DNA of 7,890 nt from the NCBI GenBank assembly GCA_035542775.1, contig DATKKX010000493.1, forward strand, positions 1-7,890, in the 5' to 3' direction. The position numbers were made by a program, and so were the translations under genes. Of the stretch, positions 1-6,385 are shown one piece after another. The stretch comes from DATKKX01 sp035542775. GTDB taxonomy: Bacteria > Planctomycetota > Phycisphaerae > UBA1845 > UTPLA1. Numbering within the stretch: position 1 is the first letter of the stretch; every line of letters begins with the position of its first letter. The notes under the pieces were generated by a model, which was not told where the DNA came from, searched no databases, and worked only from the letters and a program-made list of their open reading frames with translations.

Positions 1-828
1 CTGCCCACCAGCCCCTTCGGTCAGCCGTATGGTCAACCGGGCCTGGTCCCCGCGGCCAGCGATGTCGGGCCGCACTGGGGCAACATGACTCCGGTCCCGA
101 TCGTGAACAACACCATGCAGTTGGCGGCGCCGAGCGACACCAACATCACCGGGTCGCTGGGCAGCACGGCCAACTCGACGCCGGCCTTCCAGATCTTCGG
201 CAGCTTCCTGGACAACATCCAGGTGGACTTCCTCCTTCGTGCGTCACAGATAGACAGGCGGGCGAGCGACCTGGATGCCCCCCGGCTGGTGCTGTTTAAC
301 GGCCAGGAAGCGACCTTCGAGGCGTTCGTCGAGCAGGACTACATCGCCGCCCTGACGCCCATCGTCGGGGACAATGCCGGTATGTACCAGCCGCAGGTCG
401 ATACCGCGGTGGCCGGCCGATCGTTGGATGTTCTGGCCACGGTTTCGGCGGATCGCCGCTACGTAACCATGACCGTCCAGACATTCACGCAAACGTTGGG
501 CAACTTCAGGACCGTGTTCTTCGGCGGTTCGCAGACGGTCGGCTCGGGATTCATCGAGCTGGCCACCCGCAATTCGCAGCAGATCCGGACCACCGTTTCA
601 GTGCCTGACGGCGGTACGCTGCTGATCGGCGGCCTGAAGCTCTCCGGTGAACGGGATATCGACGCGGGCGTGCCAATCCTCTCCCGCATCCCCATTCTCA
701 AGCGGGCCTTCTCGAATACCTCGAACGTCAAGGACGATCAGGTGCTGCTGATCCTGATCAAGCCGACGATCATTATTCAGGAAGAAAAGGAGACCGAGGC
801 CTTCCCGACGCTTTCGTCGGCGAAGTAG
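1..828 (+). CDS. Secretin (type II/III secretion or type IV pilus outer-membrane channel), C-terminal part, 5' truncated
   Basis: The frame is open from base 1 to a TAG at 826-828, giving 275 residues, so the start lies outside the window; the first internal ATG (85) is unlikely to be the true start. The C-terminal half carries the secretin signature: VPDGGTLLIGGL at visible residues 201-212, then VPILSRIPILKRAFS at 224-238, and a final hydrophobic strand LLILIKPTII that fits the last beta-strand of the barrel. Family knowledge: secretins form multimeric gated channels in the outer membrane for type II or III secretion or type IV pili. Which machine this serves cannot be told, because the N-terminal ring domains and neighbouring secretion genes are missing. 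The tail after the barrel is short (about 20 residues, Glu-rich then Ser/Thr), with no obvious pilotin-binding domain. A strong terminator follows, so this is the last gene of its operon. Confidence 0.9.
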   Translation: MPTSPFGQPYGQPGLVPAASDVGPHWGNMTPVPIVNNTMQLAAPSDTNITGSLGSTANSTPAFQIFGSFLDNIQVDFLLRASQIDRRASDLDAPRLVLFNGQEATFEAFVEQDYIAALTPIVGDNAGMYQPQVDTAVAGRSLDVLATVSADRRYVTMTVQTFTQTLGNFRTVFFGGSQTVGSGFIELATRNSQQIRTTVSVPDGGTLLIGGLKLSGERDIDAGVPILSRIPILKRAFSNTSNVKDDQVLLILIKPTIIIQEEKETEAFPTLSSAK

Positions 829-892
829 CCCTGAGCAAAACGCCACCGGCCGATAGCCGGGGCCCCGCAGGCCACAAGAACGATTGGAAACC

Positions 893-935
893 AGGGCCGA
901 TTGGCTTCGACGCGAAGCCGATCGGCCTTCTTCTT
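893..935 (+). terminator. Rho-independent terminator after the secretin gene
   Basis: Arms GGCCGATTGGCTTCG (895-909) and CGAAGCCGATCGGCC (913-927) pair over 15 positions with one G-T wobble and a 3-base loop. Two further weak or matching pairs (893-894 with 928-929) extend the stem. The right arm is followed by TTCTTCTT (928-935). Stem, tight loop and T-rich tail all fit an intrinsic terminator 67 bases after the secretin stop. It also argues against starting the next gene at the TTG at 884, which would put the hairpin inside the coding region. Confidence 0.8.
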
Positions 936-940
936 GCCGA

Positions 941-946
941 TATACT
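941..946 (+). promoter_or_regulatory. Possible -10 element for the GT-C-like gene
   Basis: TATACT lies 31 bases before the chosen ATG and just downstream of the terminator, where a new promoter is expected. No convincing -35 hexamer is visible at 16-18 bases upstream, because that region is the terminator stem. The same hexamer, also followed closely by CAGG, occurs before the nuclease-family gene at 6525. This is a weak call resting on one hexamer and its position. Confidence 0.25.
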
Positions 947-976
947 GACAGGCTGCAACACGCCGAATTTGGCAGA

Positions 977-3067
977 ATGATGAGTGCTGATCCGCCTGCG
1001 TCACCCGCCGAGAAGCCCGCCTTAGCCGGCAACAAGATGAACCAGTTGAGGTTCGCCGCCCCGTTCGCCGCGGGGTGTCTGCTTCTGGCTCTCGCCTGGT
1101 TCAAGCTGGGGGACCTCGATACGGGGTACCACGTCGCATACGGCGGATACTTTCTGGATCACGGCCGGATCGTCGACCATGATCCGTTCCTGTATCCCGA
1201 GCATGCCGTCTCGTTCATCAACGCCAACTGGGGCAGTCAGGTCATAATGGCCCTGATTCACCGGAAGGCGGGCCCCAACGGCTTGATCGCTCTGCGTCTA
1301 GCGCTGCTGGCGATCGTGTTTGGGTGCATTGCTGTCGCCACGCGAAGAATCGCGCGTGATGGAATACGCTCAGCCCTCGGCACTCAGCACTCAGCACCTG
1401 CCCTCTGGATCGCCTGGGCATGGATGCTGGCCGCCCTGGCCGGCTACGAACGGTTCAGTATGCGGCCGGAGCTGTTCAGCTATGCGGCCATGGCAGGGGT
1501 GCTTGTCGTGCTGCTGCGCGGCGTGCGGTCCTGCCGAAGCATCTTCGCGCTGGGCGTACTGCAACTGCTGTGGGTCAACTTGCACAGCTATTTCCTGGTG
1601 GGAATTCTGCTGACGGCCTCCTGGCTGGCGGGCGAGGGGCTGAAGCTGCTGTGGGCGCGATCTCGGCAAGGCCGAACTCCTGAGGAGGCCCGTCTCGTCC
1701 GGTTGCTGGCCCTGGCATTGGCCGTACAGGTTGCCGCGTGCATGGTCAATCCGTGGCACATCCACGGTGCCATCTTCCCGATCAAGACCCTGCAATTCCT
1801 GCACGCCAAGGACGTCATGGGCAGCGAGGTCAGCGACAGCGCCTGGTCGGAGATATCCGAGTTCAAGTCGCCCTTCAGCTTTCATGGACAAACCATCAAT
1901 GCCCGCACAATCCAGGCGTATTACGTGCTGCTCGCGGTCGCGGGAATAGGGCTCATCCTTCTGTTGGCAAGCGGGAAACCCGGATCGGCGATCGCCCTGT
2001 TGATTCTGTTCGCGATGTCCACGCAGATGCGGCGGAACGTCGCCCAATTCGCGTTCGTGGCCTCACCTCTGGCGCTGGGAGCGATGGCGGCACGGTTGAC
2101 CGCACTTCGCGGCGCGGCTCACCTTGTTATCGCAAGGCGGTACCTCAGGCCGGCATTGTCAGGGGCCACGATTCTGCTGGCTGCCTGGTGGGTCCACGGC
2201 ATCTGGACCGGCCGGTTCTACTACGTCGAACGCCGTATCACCCGCGAGATCGGAGAAGGCTACCACCAGGTCACTTTCCCGAAAGCCGCGGTGGAGTGGC
2301 TGGCCAACCAGAACCAACTCAGGCCGCAGTTGTTCGTCGATTATTTCTCGTCCAGCAACACGCTCCTCTGGCTGCCCGAGCGATTCAAGCTTTTCGTTGA
2401 TACCAACACGTTCGCCGTGAAGGACGAGACGCTGCGGTTGGCCTTCGACGTTGGCCTGGGCAAAGTGCCGCACAACGAGGTTTTCGACCGTTACGGCGTC
2501 AACATCGTGCTGCTCCACTGTGGACCGGACACACAGACCCTGGTCCGCAATATGATGCGCGACGAAGGCCGATGGGCCCTGGTCCATTTCGACAAGACTA
2601 CTGTGACTTTCGTGCGGCGAATTTCGGAGCATGCCTCGATCATCCAGGCGAATCCGATCACACCGGATGACATCGCCCGCACCATCTCCGCATGGATCTC
2701 TCTGTCGGACTACCCGGGCGGGTACCATCGGGCCGTTTTCTTCGGCACGGTCGTCAATGTCCCGATGTCGCTGGGCTGGTGGGACCAGGCCGCCGAGTTG
2801 GCGGAGCTGGCGATCCATCGGGCCCCGGACTACTTCGAGGCCTGGGAGTATCTGGGTGTCTGCCGCGGCAACATCGGTAACGCCGCATTCAAGGCCGGTC
2901 GCCACGATGAGGCGCGGCAGGAATGGGTCCGCGCGGCCGAGTGCTTCGAAAACGTTTTGCGGCTGCGACCGGGTCACTCCGAAGCCTCGAAATACCTCGA
3001 CGCCACCAGGCAACGGCTGATGATGTTGCGGGAAAAGCAGACCGTTCCCTCGGACGATCAGCGGTGA
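977..3067 (+). CDS. GT-C-like polytopic membrane protein with C-terminal TPR repeats
   Basis: 696 residues from ATG 977; ATG 980 or 1037 are alternatives and none has a clear Shine-Dalgarno. The in-frame TTG at 884 is rejected because a terminator would fall inside the gene. A cytoplasmic lead is followed by TM1 (about 26-45), then D46-x-D48 and the run GRIVDHDPFLYPE (63-75), resembling the first outer loop of GT-C-fold glycosyltransferase-like proteins (usual form: W-H-x-x-x-G, I-x-x-x-DPFSYT). Roughly nine further hydrophobic segments reach about residue 415. A soluble domain follows (about 440-560; FVDYF, FKLFVDTNTF, YGVNIVLLHC) as in planctomycete relatives. From about 595 the sequence is helical and TPR-like (AAELAELAIHRAPDYFEAWE, then FENVLRLRPGHSEA). 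A role in moving sugars from a lipid carrier is inferred from fold only; no substrate can be named. A heptanucleotide repeat lies within the gene, and the next gene starts 4 bases after the stop. Confidence 0.8.
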   Translation: MMSADPPASPAEKPALAGNKMNQLRFAAPFAAGCLLLALAWFKLGDLDTGYHVAYGGYFLDHGRIVDHDPFLYPEHAVSFINANWGSQVIMALIHRKAGPNGLIALRLALLAIVFGCIAVATRRIARDGIRSALGTQHSAPALWIAWAWMLAALAGYERFSMRPELFSYAAMAGVLVVLLRGVRSCRSIFALGVLQLLWVNLHSYFLVGILLTASWLAGEGLKLLWARSRQGRTPEEARLVRLLALALAVQVAACMVNPWHIHGAIFPIKTLQFLHAKDVMGSEVSDSAWSEISEFKSPFSFHGQTINARTIQAYYVLLAVAGIGLILLLASGKPGSAIALLILFAMSTQMRRNVAQFAFVASPLALGAMAARLTALRGAAHLVIARRYLRPALSGATILLAAWWVHGIWTGRFYYVERRITREIGEGYHQVTFPKAAVEWLANQNQLRPQLFVDYFSSSNTLLWLPERFKLFVDTNTFAVKDETLRLAFDVGLGKVPHNEVFDRYGVNIVLLHCGPDTQTLVRNMMRDEGRWALVHFDKTTVTFVRRISEHASIIQANPITPDDIARTISAWISLSDYPGGYHRAVFFGTVVNVPMSLGWWDQAAELAELAIHRAPDYFEAWEYLGVCRGNIGNAAFKAGRHDEARQEWVRAAECFENVLRLRPGHSEASKYLDATRQRLMMLREKQTVPSDDQR
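1367..1400 (+). repeat. Degenerate heptanucleotide tandem repeat (CACTCAG) inside the GT-C-like gene
   Basis: Five consecutive 7-base units can be read: CGCTCAG, CCCTCGG, CACTCAG, CACTCAG and a partial CACCTG. Two are identical and the others differ by one or two bases. The repeat encodes RSALGTQHSAP in the frame used, in a short loop between two hydrophobic segments of the membrane protein. From memory, similar SALSTQHSAL-type translations appear in hypothetical proteins of planctomycetes, which suggests a dispersed repeat rather than a functional motif; I cannot check this here. Confidence 0.6.
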
Positions 3068-3071
3068 AGAA

Positions 3072-3797
3072 GTGACGCAACGGCTGTTCAGATGCGCGTT
3101 TCTGATGTCGCTGTGGAGCGCGGCGTGTGCGGCGCCGGGCGGATCGGAACGCGCCCGGGACGCCGGCGCCGACCGGCCATCTCCGACTTCCTCCACAGCG
3201 TCCTCGCCTCGCGTCGTCGATTTCGTGCCCGGCGTGCAGATCGACTATCGTGTGCCCCAGGTGGAGGTCGAGGCCTGGGTGATTCTTCGAAAAGGCCCGT
3301 TGGAGCTGTTTGCATACAGCAAGGCCCCGGTGCCGAAGGAGCATGAGTCCATCCTCCTCCTGCACGCCTCGCCCGAGGCGATCTATCAGGCCCTGGGGCT
3401 CATCGGCCTCGTGCCCGGACACCCGATGCGGTACTTCCCGGAATCCGGCACAATCCGCAAGCCGTCCGGCGACCCGGTGGACGTGCTGGTGCAGTTTGAG
3501 TCCGGCGGCGAGACCAAGGAAATCTCAGCCTGCGATTGGATGACTGACGTCGCCCGGAGCAAGCCGATGGAACGGACGCACTGGCTGTTTACGGGGTCGG
3601 ATCGCCTCCAGGACGGTACCTTCTACGCCAACGTGGAAGGGACCGTCGTAACAGTGGTTGATTTCGACAGCTCGGTCGTGGCCTTGCCGGACCCGCACAC
3701 ATCATCGAACGCGGCTCTGTGGCTCGAAGCCAACACCGACGCGATTCCGCCGATCGGAACGAAGGTGACGTTGATCCTGCGGCCGGCCAGCCGTTAA
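3072..3797 (+). CDS. Exported YdjY-domain protein
   Basis: 241 residues from GTG 3072, 4 bases after the upstream stop, so probably translated from the same mRNA; the purine run GAAGAA before the GTG is only a weak ribosome site. The N-terminus (MTQRLFRCAFLMSLWSAACA) is a short signal sequence. Cys19 sits in SAAC, which lacks the usual Leu at -3 of a lipobox, so the protein may be a lipoprotein or may be cut by signal peptidase I after ACA. A Ser/Thr/Pro linker leads to the conserved domain from about residue 47: GPLELFAYSK, KEHESILLLHASPEAIYQAL, LVPGHP, then DWMTDV, HWLFTGS and EANTDAIPPIGTKVTLIL near the end. These blocks match the YdjY-domain family as I recall it, common in planctomycetes. 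E. coli YdjY is a poorly characterised predicted lipoprotein, so the biochemical role is unknown. Length is normal and the domain looks complete. Confidence 0.8.
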   Translation: MTQRLFRCAFLMSLWSAACAAPGGSERARDAGADRPSPTSSTASSPRVVDFVPGVQIDYRVPQVEVEAWVILRKGPLELFAYSKAPVPKEHESILLLHASPEAIYQALGLIGLVPGHPMRYFPESGTIRKPSGDPVDVLVQFESGGETKEISACDWMTDVARSKPMERTHWLFTGSDRLQDGTFYANVEGTVVTVVDFDSSVVALPDPHTSSNAALWLEANTDAIPPIGTKVTLILRPASR

Positions 3798-3853
3798 CAA
3801 GCCGCACCAATGCAGGCTTCCCCTTGAGGGCCGTGCCGAATTCCACGAAACGC

Positions 3854-3882
3854 AGCCTGCCGGCGCGGCGAAAAGCCGGGCT
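3854..3882. terminator. Weak bulged hairpin between convergent genes
   Basis: AGCC (3854-3857) pairs with GGCT (3879-3882) and CGGC (3861-3864) with GCCG (3875-3878), with a 3-base bulge TGC and a 10-base loop. It sits in the 112-base gap where the YdjY gene and the beta-propeller gene converge, the expected place for a two-way terminator. There is no T tract on either strand, so the call is weak. Nothing else was recognised in this gap. Confidence 0.22.
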
Positions 3883-3909
3883 CACGCACGCCACCTGATC
3901 TGCTGGCGC

Positions 3910-4974
3910 TCACTTCCCGACGACGAGAACCTTGAAGGTCCCCGGCCTGATGGTCGGCCGTTGGCGTGGGGTGTCCTTGGCAGCCGGTGGAGTCGGCTCG
4001 AATTCAGCAGTCGGCAGGAAGACGTTGTGAGTTTTCGGGTCCAGCGCGATGGTCCGCGCCCCCCGCTGGGTGGGGACGTTCTCCAGGATCACGAACTTCT
4101 CCGGGCTTTCCTCGCGGACGATAGTCAGCGTACCGTCGCCGTTGGAGCTGTAGGCGAGGCCGGTGGCCGGGTCGAAAGCCGCCCCGTCTACGTGTTCACC
4201 GATCGGTAACGTAGTCAGCACCTTCCCGTTTTCCGCGTCCACAATGACCATCATTTTGTTCCCGCAGACGCTGAACAGGCGGTGATTCTTTACGTCGAGG
4301 GCCAGTCCGGAAGGCTCCTCGCCCGGTTTCGAGGACCACCGCGCCGTCACTTTCAGCTCCTTGGGATCGAGCACGGCGATTTCACTCTTGTCCTCGATGT
4401 TAACGAAGAGCTTCCCGGCCCCGTCGGCAACAGCGAACTCCGGCTTTCCGCCCAGGTCGATCTTGCCCACGACCTTTCCGGAGGCGGCGTCGATAGCGGT
4501 GGTGTCGCTGCTTCTCCCGTTCATCGTGAAGACGCGCTTGGTGGTGGGCTCATACACAATGGCATCGGGGTTCTCGCCGGTCTTCACGCTGTCGATCGCC
4601 TTGAGGCTCTTGAGATCGAAGATGGTGGCGGTTGCCGCACGGCCATTGCTGATGAAGCCGCGATTTAACTCCGGAACCAGAGCAATGCCATGCACACCGG
4701 GTGTGTCGGCGATTTCGCCGACGACCTTGCCGGAATCGGCGTCCAGCACCGCCACGCGCATCGCGTGTGATACGTAGAGTCGGCGGGCATCCGGATCAAC
4801 CGTGAGGTAGTCCCAGCCGCCCTCGCCGCCGACGTCAAAGGTTTTCAGAATACGGTAAGCTCCTTCGGAGCTTTTCGCCGGTTTCTCAGCTTCTTGAGCT
4901 GTGGCGATGCCGCCGAGTAGAAACAGAAAGCTGAACGCGACAACACCAATGCCTGACAGACGAACCGATGCCAT
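3910..4974 (-). CDS. Exported YncE-family beta-propeller protein
   Basis: 354 residues starting with ATG at 4974, with AAGGAGA seven bases upstream (4981-4987), so the start is secure. Residues 1-26 are a signal peptide (hydrophobic VVAFSFLFLLGGIA, predicted cut ATA|QEA). The mature part is built of repeats of about 40 residues of the YVTN/YncE type: WDYLTVDPDARRLYVSHAMR, then VLDADSGKVVGEI, TPGVHGIALVPELNRGFISN, NPDAIVYEPTTKRVFTMNG, IDAASGKVVGKI, LALDVKNHRLFSVCGNKMM, AAFDPATGLAYSSNGDGTL and IALDPKTHNVFLPTAEF. This is the number and spacing expected of a seven-bladed propeller in the periplasm or at the surface. Members bind ligands or DNA or have no known function; no catalytic site is evident. 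Closely similar proteins are, from memory, widespread in Acidobacteria and Proteobacteria, so lateral spread is possible. It lies on the same strand as the phosphoesterase gene, but the 197-base gap and the leader structures suggest its own promoter. Confidence 0.88.
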   Translation of the reverse strand: MASVRLSGIGVVAFSFLFLLGGIATAQEAEKPAKSSEGAYRILKTFDVGGEGGWDYLTVDPDARRLYVSHAMRVAVLDADSGKVVGEIADTPGVHGIALVPELNRGFISNGRAATATIFDLKSLKAIDSVKTGENPDAIVYEPTTKRVFTMNGRSSDTTAIDAASGKVVGKIDLGGKPEFAVADGAGKLFVNIEDKSEIAVLDPKELKVTARWSSKPGEEPSGLALDVKNHRLFSVCGNKMMVIVDAENGKVLTTLPIGEHVDGAAFDPATGLAYSSNGDGTLTIVREESPEKFVILENVPTQRGARTIALDPKTHNVFLPTAEFEPTPPAAKDTPRQRPTIRPGTFKVLVVGK

Positions 4975-4980
4975 GGCTGT

Positions 4981-4987
4981 TCTCCTT
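4981..4987 (-). promoter_or_regulatory. Ribosome binding site of the beta-propeller gene
   Basis: On the minus strand AAGGAGA lies six bases before the ATG at 4974-4972. It is the clearest Shine-Dalgarno sequence on this strand and fixes the start of the YncE-family gene. Confidence 0.75.
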
Positions 4988-5022
4988 GGTTTGAGTTTGC
5001 GCCTTGGACTCTGCCGGCCGTG

Positions 5023-5040
5023 GCTGCGGACGACCGCAGC
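5023..5040. promoter_or_regulatory. Perfect 7-bp hairpin in the leader of the beta-propeller gene
   Basis: GCTGCGG (5023-5029) and CCGCAGC (5034-5040) form a perfect stem with loop ACGA. It lies 49-66 bases upstream of the start codon at 4974 and has no T tract on either side, so it is not an intrinsic terminator. It may be an mRNA leader structure or a protein binding site; function is unknown. Confidence 0.35.
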
Positions 5041-5042
5041 AG

Positions 5043-5080
5043 AATGCCGGCATCATAGCCACCGTCCGGCAATGCCGGCA
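5043..5080. repeat. Direct repeat AATGCCGGCA, two copies 28 bases apart
   Basis: AATGCCGGCA occurs at 5043-5052 and again at 5071-5080. The core TGCCGGCA is itself palindromic, so each copy could bind a dimeric protein. The pair lies 69-106 bases upstream of the beta-propeller start, a plausible operator position. The 28-base spacing is a little under three helical turns. With a GC-rich core, chance is a fair alternative. Confidence 0.35.
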
Positions 5081-5161
5081 ACCGGGGAACAACGCGTTAT
5101 CAGCGGGCCCGATGACATCGCGGCCGTGGGGTAGATTTCTTCTTCCTGCATGGTCTGGGGT

Positions 5162-5179
5162 AAAAGGCGGATCATTCGC
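5162..5179 (-). terminator. Weak possible terminator at the end of the phosphoesterase gene
   Basis: Read on the minus strand, GGCG (5179-5176) and CGCC (5169-5166 region) can pair around the stop codon TGA (5174-5172), followed at once by TTTTA (5165-5162...). The stem is only four base pairs, so this is a low-confidence call, supported mainly by the T run and the position. Confidence 0.22.
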
Positions 5180-6311
5180 CGATCAATCGGACGACAAACG
5201 GGTCGATGTCGCGGCCGTCCACGTTGCCGTCGCCGTTTACGTCCGCCAGCATGCGGCTGCAATCGGGATAAGCCAGCGAATAGGCCGCCGGGTCGATCAG
5301 CGCCAATACGAACGCATCGGCGTCGAACCAATCCGTCATTCCGTCGCAGGTCAAATCACCGGGCCTCGGCGCCGCCGAGTAACTCCACGTCTCCATATCC
5401 ATGAAGACGTTCGCATCGACGCGCTCAACCCAGGTCAATGTGACCTGCAGGTCGTGGATGTCGACTCTCACGTATCCGTACGCCGAGGCATAGTATTGTT
5501 GACAAGGGATCATGTCGCCATTGTCGCCGTCGTAAATGCCGTCGAAGGTGACCAGCGGAGCGCCGCCAGTGCCCACGATCAGCTGGTGCACGTCGTTGTC
5601 CGGATTGCTATCCTGGTCATCAATGCGGGCGTGATCATAGAAGTGATCGTGCCCGCAGAGGTATGTGCGGCCGCCGGCGTTGGTAATGCTCGCCCAGAAA
5701 ACATCGCGATCAGCGGGATATACATCCAGGCAGTCTTCGTGGCCTGCTCTGAATGCCGGCTCGTGGCCGAAGACAAAGACGTGCGCCCGTGTGTTGGCCG
5801 CAAGCTGTGCATCCAACCAGGTCTGATTCACTCTGCCAGGGTGATCCGAGTATTCATCGAGCCCGACAACGAACGCGTTGTAGCGGACCATGGAGTAGGT
5901 CACGTTCACTTCGCCGACAGGCCCGTTGCCGGGCATGGCGAAAAGACCATCGAACACGGCATTCCACGCCTCCACACTTCCCGTGTCCTCGTGATTCCCC
6001 CGCACGGCCAACACCCGGGCGCCCGCCGAGTACACCGGCAGCATGGTCGTACGCCACGTCGTCAACTGTGAGATCAGCCCCTCGGTGTCGGTGTCTCCTT
6101 CGACAAGGTCTCCCGGGAACAGCACAACGTCCGGCTGCTCGGCCACGATATGAGTTGCGATCTCCGTCAGTATCACCGTGTTGACGCCGTTGTCCTCGCC
6201 GCGGCTGTCCCCGACCACAATCAGGCGCCAGGGCTCCCCCGCCCGGGCTGGCGAGACGGAAACCGCTATTAGCGTCAACAAAACGACCAGTCTTCCCCGG
6301 AAAGTACGCAT
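5172..6311 (-). CDS. Exported calcineurin-like metallophosphoesterase with dockerin-like C-terminal Ca-binding repeats
   Basis: 379 residues from ATG 6311; a TTG two codons upstream (6317) is possible, and neither has a strong Shine-Dalgarno. Residues 1-24 are a signal peptide (LVVLLTLIAVSVSPARA|GEP). The metallophosphoesterase motifs appear in order: GDSRG (34-38), PGDLVEG (66-72), RGNHE (104-108), FGHEPAF (181-187) and CGHDHFYDH (219-227). This family uses a two-metal centre to cut phosphate mono- or diesters. Motif I reads D-S-R rather than the usual D-x-H, so one metal ligand differs. The C-terminus holds two Ca-binding loops, DLTCDGMTDWFD (319-330) and DVNGDGNVDGRD (357-368), each followed by a helix, with Cys322 and Cys351 able to form a disulfide. 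Such dockerin-like tails are frequent on planctomycete secreted proteins and may anchor them, but no cohesin is seen here. The substrate is unknown; the nuclease-family gene is divergent from it. Confidence 0.88.
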   Translation of the reverse strand: MRTFRGRLVVLLTLIAVSVSPARAGEPWRLIVVGDSRGEDNGVNTVILTEIATHIVAEQPDVVLFPGDLVEGDTDTEGLISQLTTWRTTMLPVYSAGARVLAVRGNHEDTGSVEAWNAVFDGLFAMPGNGPVGEVNVTYSMVRYNAFVVGLDEYSDHPGRVNQTWLDAQLAANTRAHVFVFGHEPAFRAGHEDCLDVYPADRDVFWASITNAGGRTYLCGHDHFYDHARIDDQDSNPDNDVHQLIVGTGGAPLVTFDGIYDGDNGDMIPCQQYYASAYGYVRVDIHDLQVTLTWVERVDANVFMDMETWSYSAAPRPGDLTCDGMTDWFDADAFVLALIDPAAYSLAYPDCSRMLADVNGDGNVDGRDIDPFVVRLIGE

Positions 6312-6385
6312 GCTCAAGCTCGGCGCGGATGCGACGGCGGTGGATGGATGAGGATCGCTCCCTTGCAGGAGTCAATGCATCGTGA

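Noticed and set aside
846..860. Small hairpin CCGGC-CGATA-GCCGG after the secretin stop
   Set aside because: Only five base pairs and no T tract; the much stronger hairpin 35 bases downstream explains termination.
884..976. TTG start extending the GT-C-like protein by 31 residues
   Set aside because: The extension would be translated from the strong terminator hairpin at 893-935 and is Arg/Asp-rich with no protein-like pattern; ATG 977 gives a normal N-terminus before the first membrane segment.
1391..2047. 218-residue minus-strand ORF
   Set aside because: Lies wholly inside the membrane-protein gene on the other strand; the product is Gln/Arg/Gly-rich with no motif.
2159..3196. 345-residue minus-strand ORF opposite the GT-C-like and YdjY genes
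   Set aside because: It spans the junction of two supported genes, has no domain or signal, and its composition is typical of an antisense frame in high-GC DNA.
5004..6071. 355-residue plus-strand ORF opposite the phosphoesterase gene
   Set aside because: It is the mirror of a gene with clear motifs and a signal peptide; its product has no recognisable domain and is a GC-rich antisense shadow.
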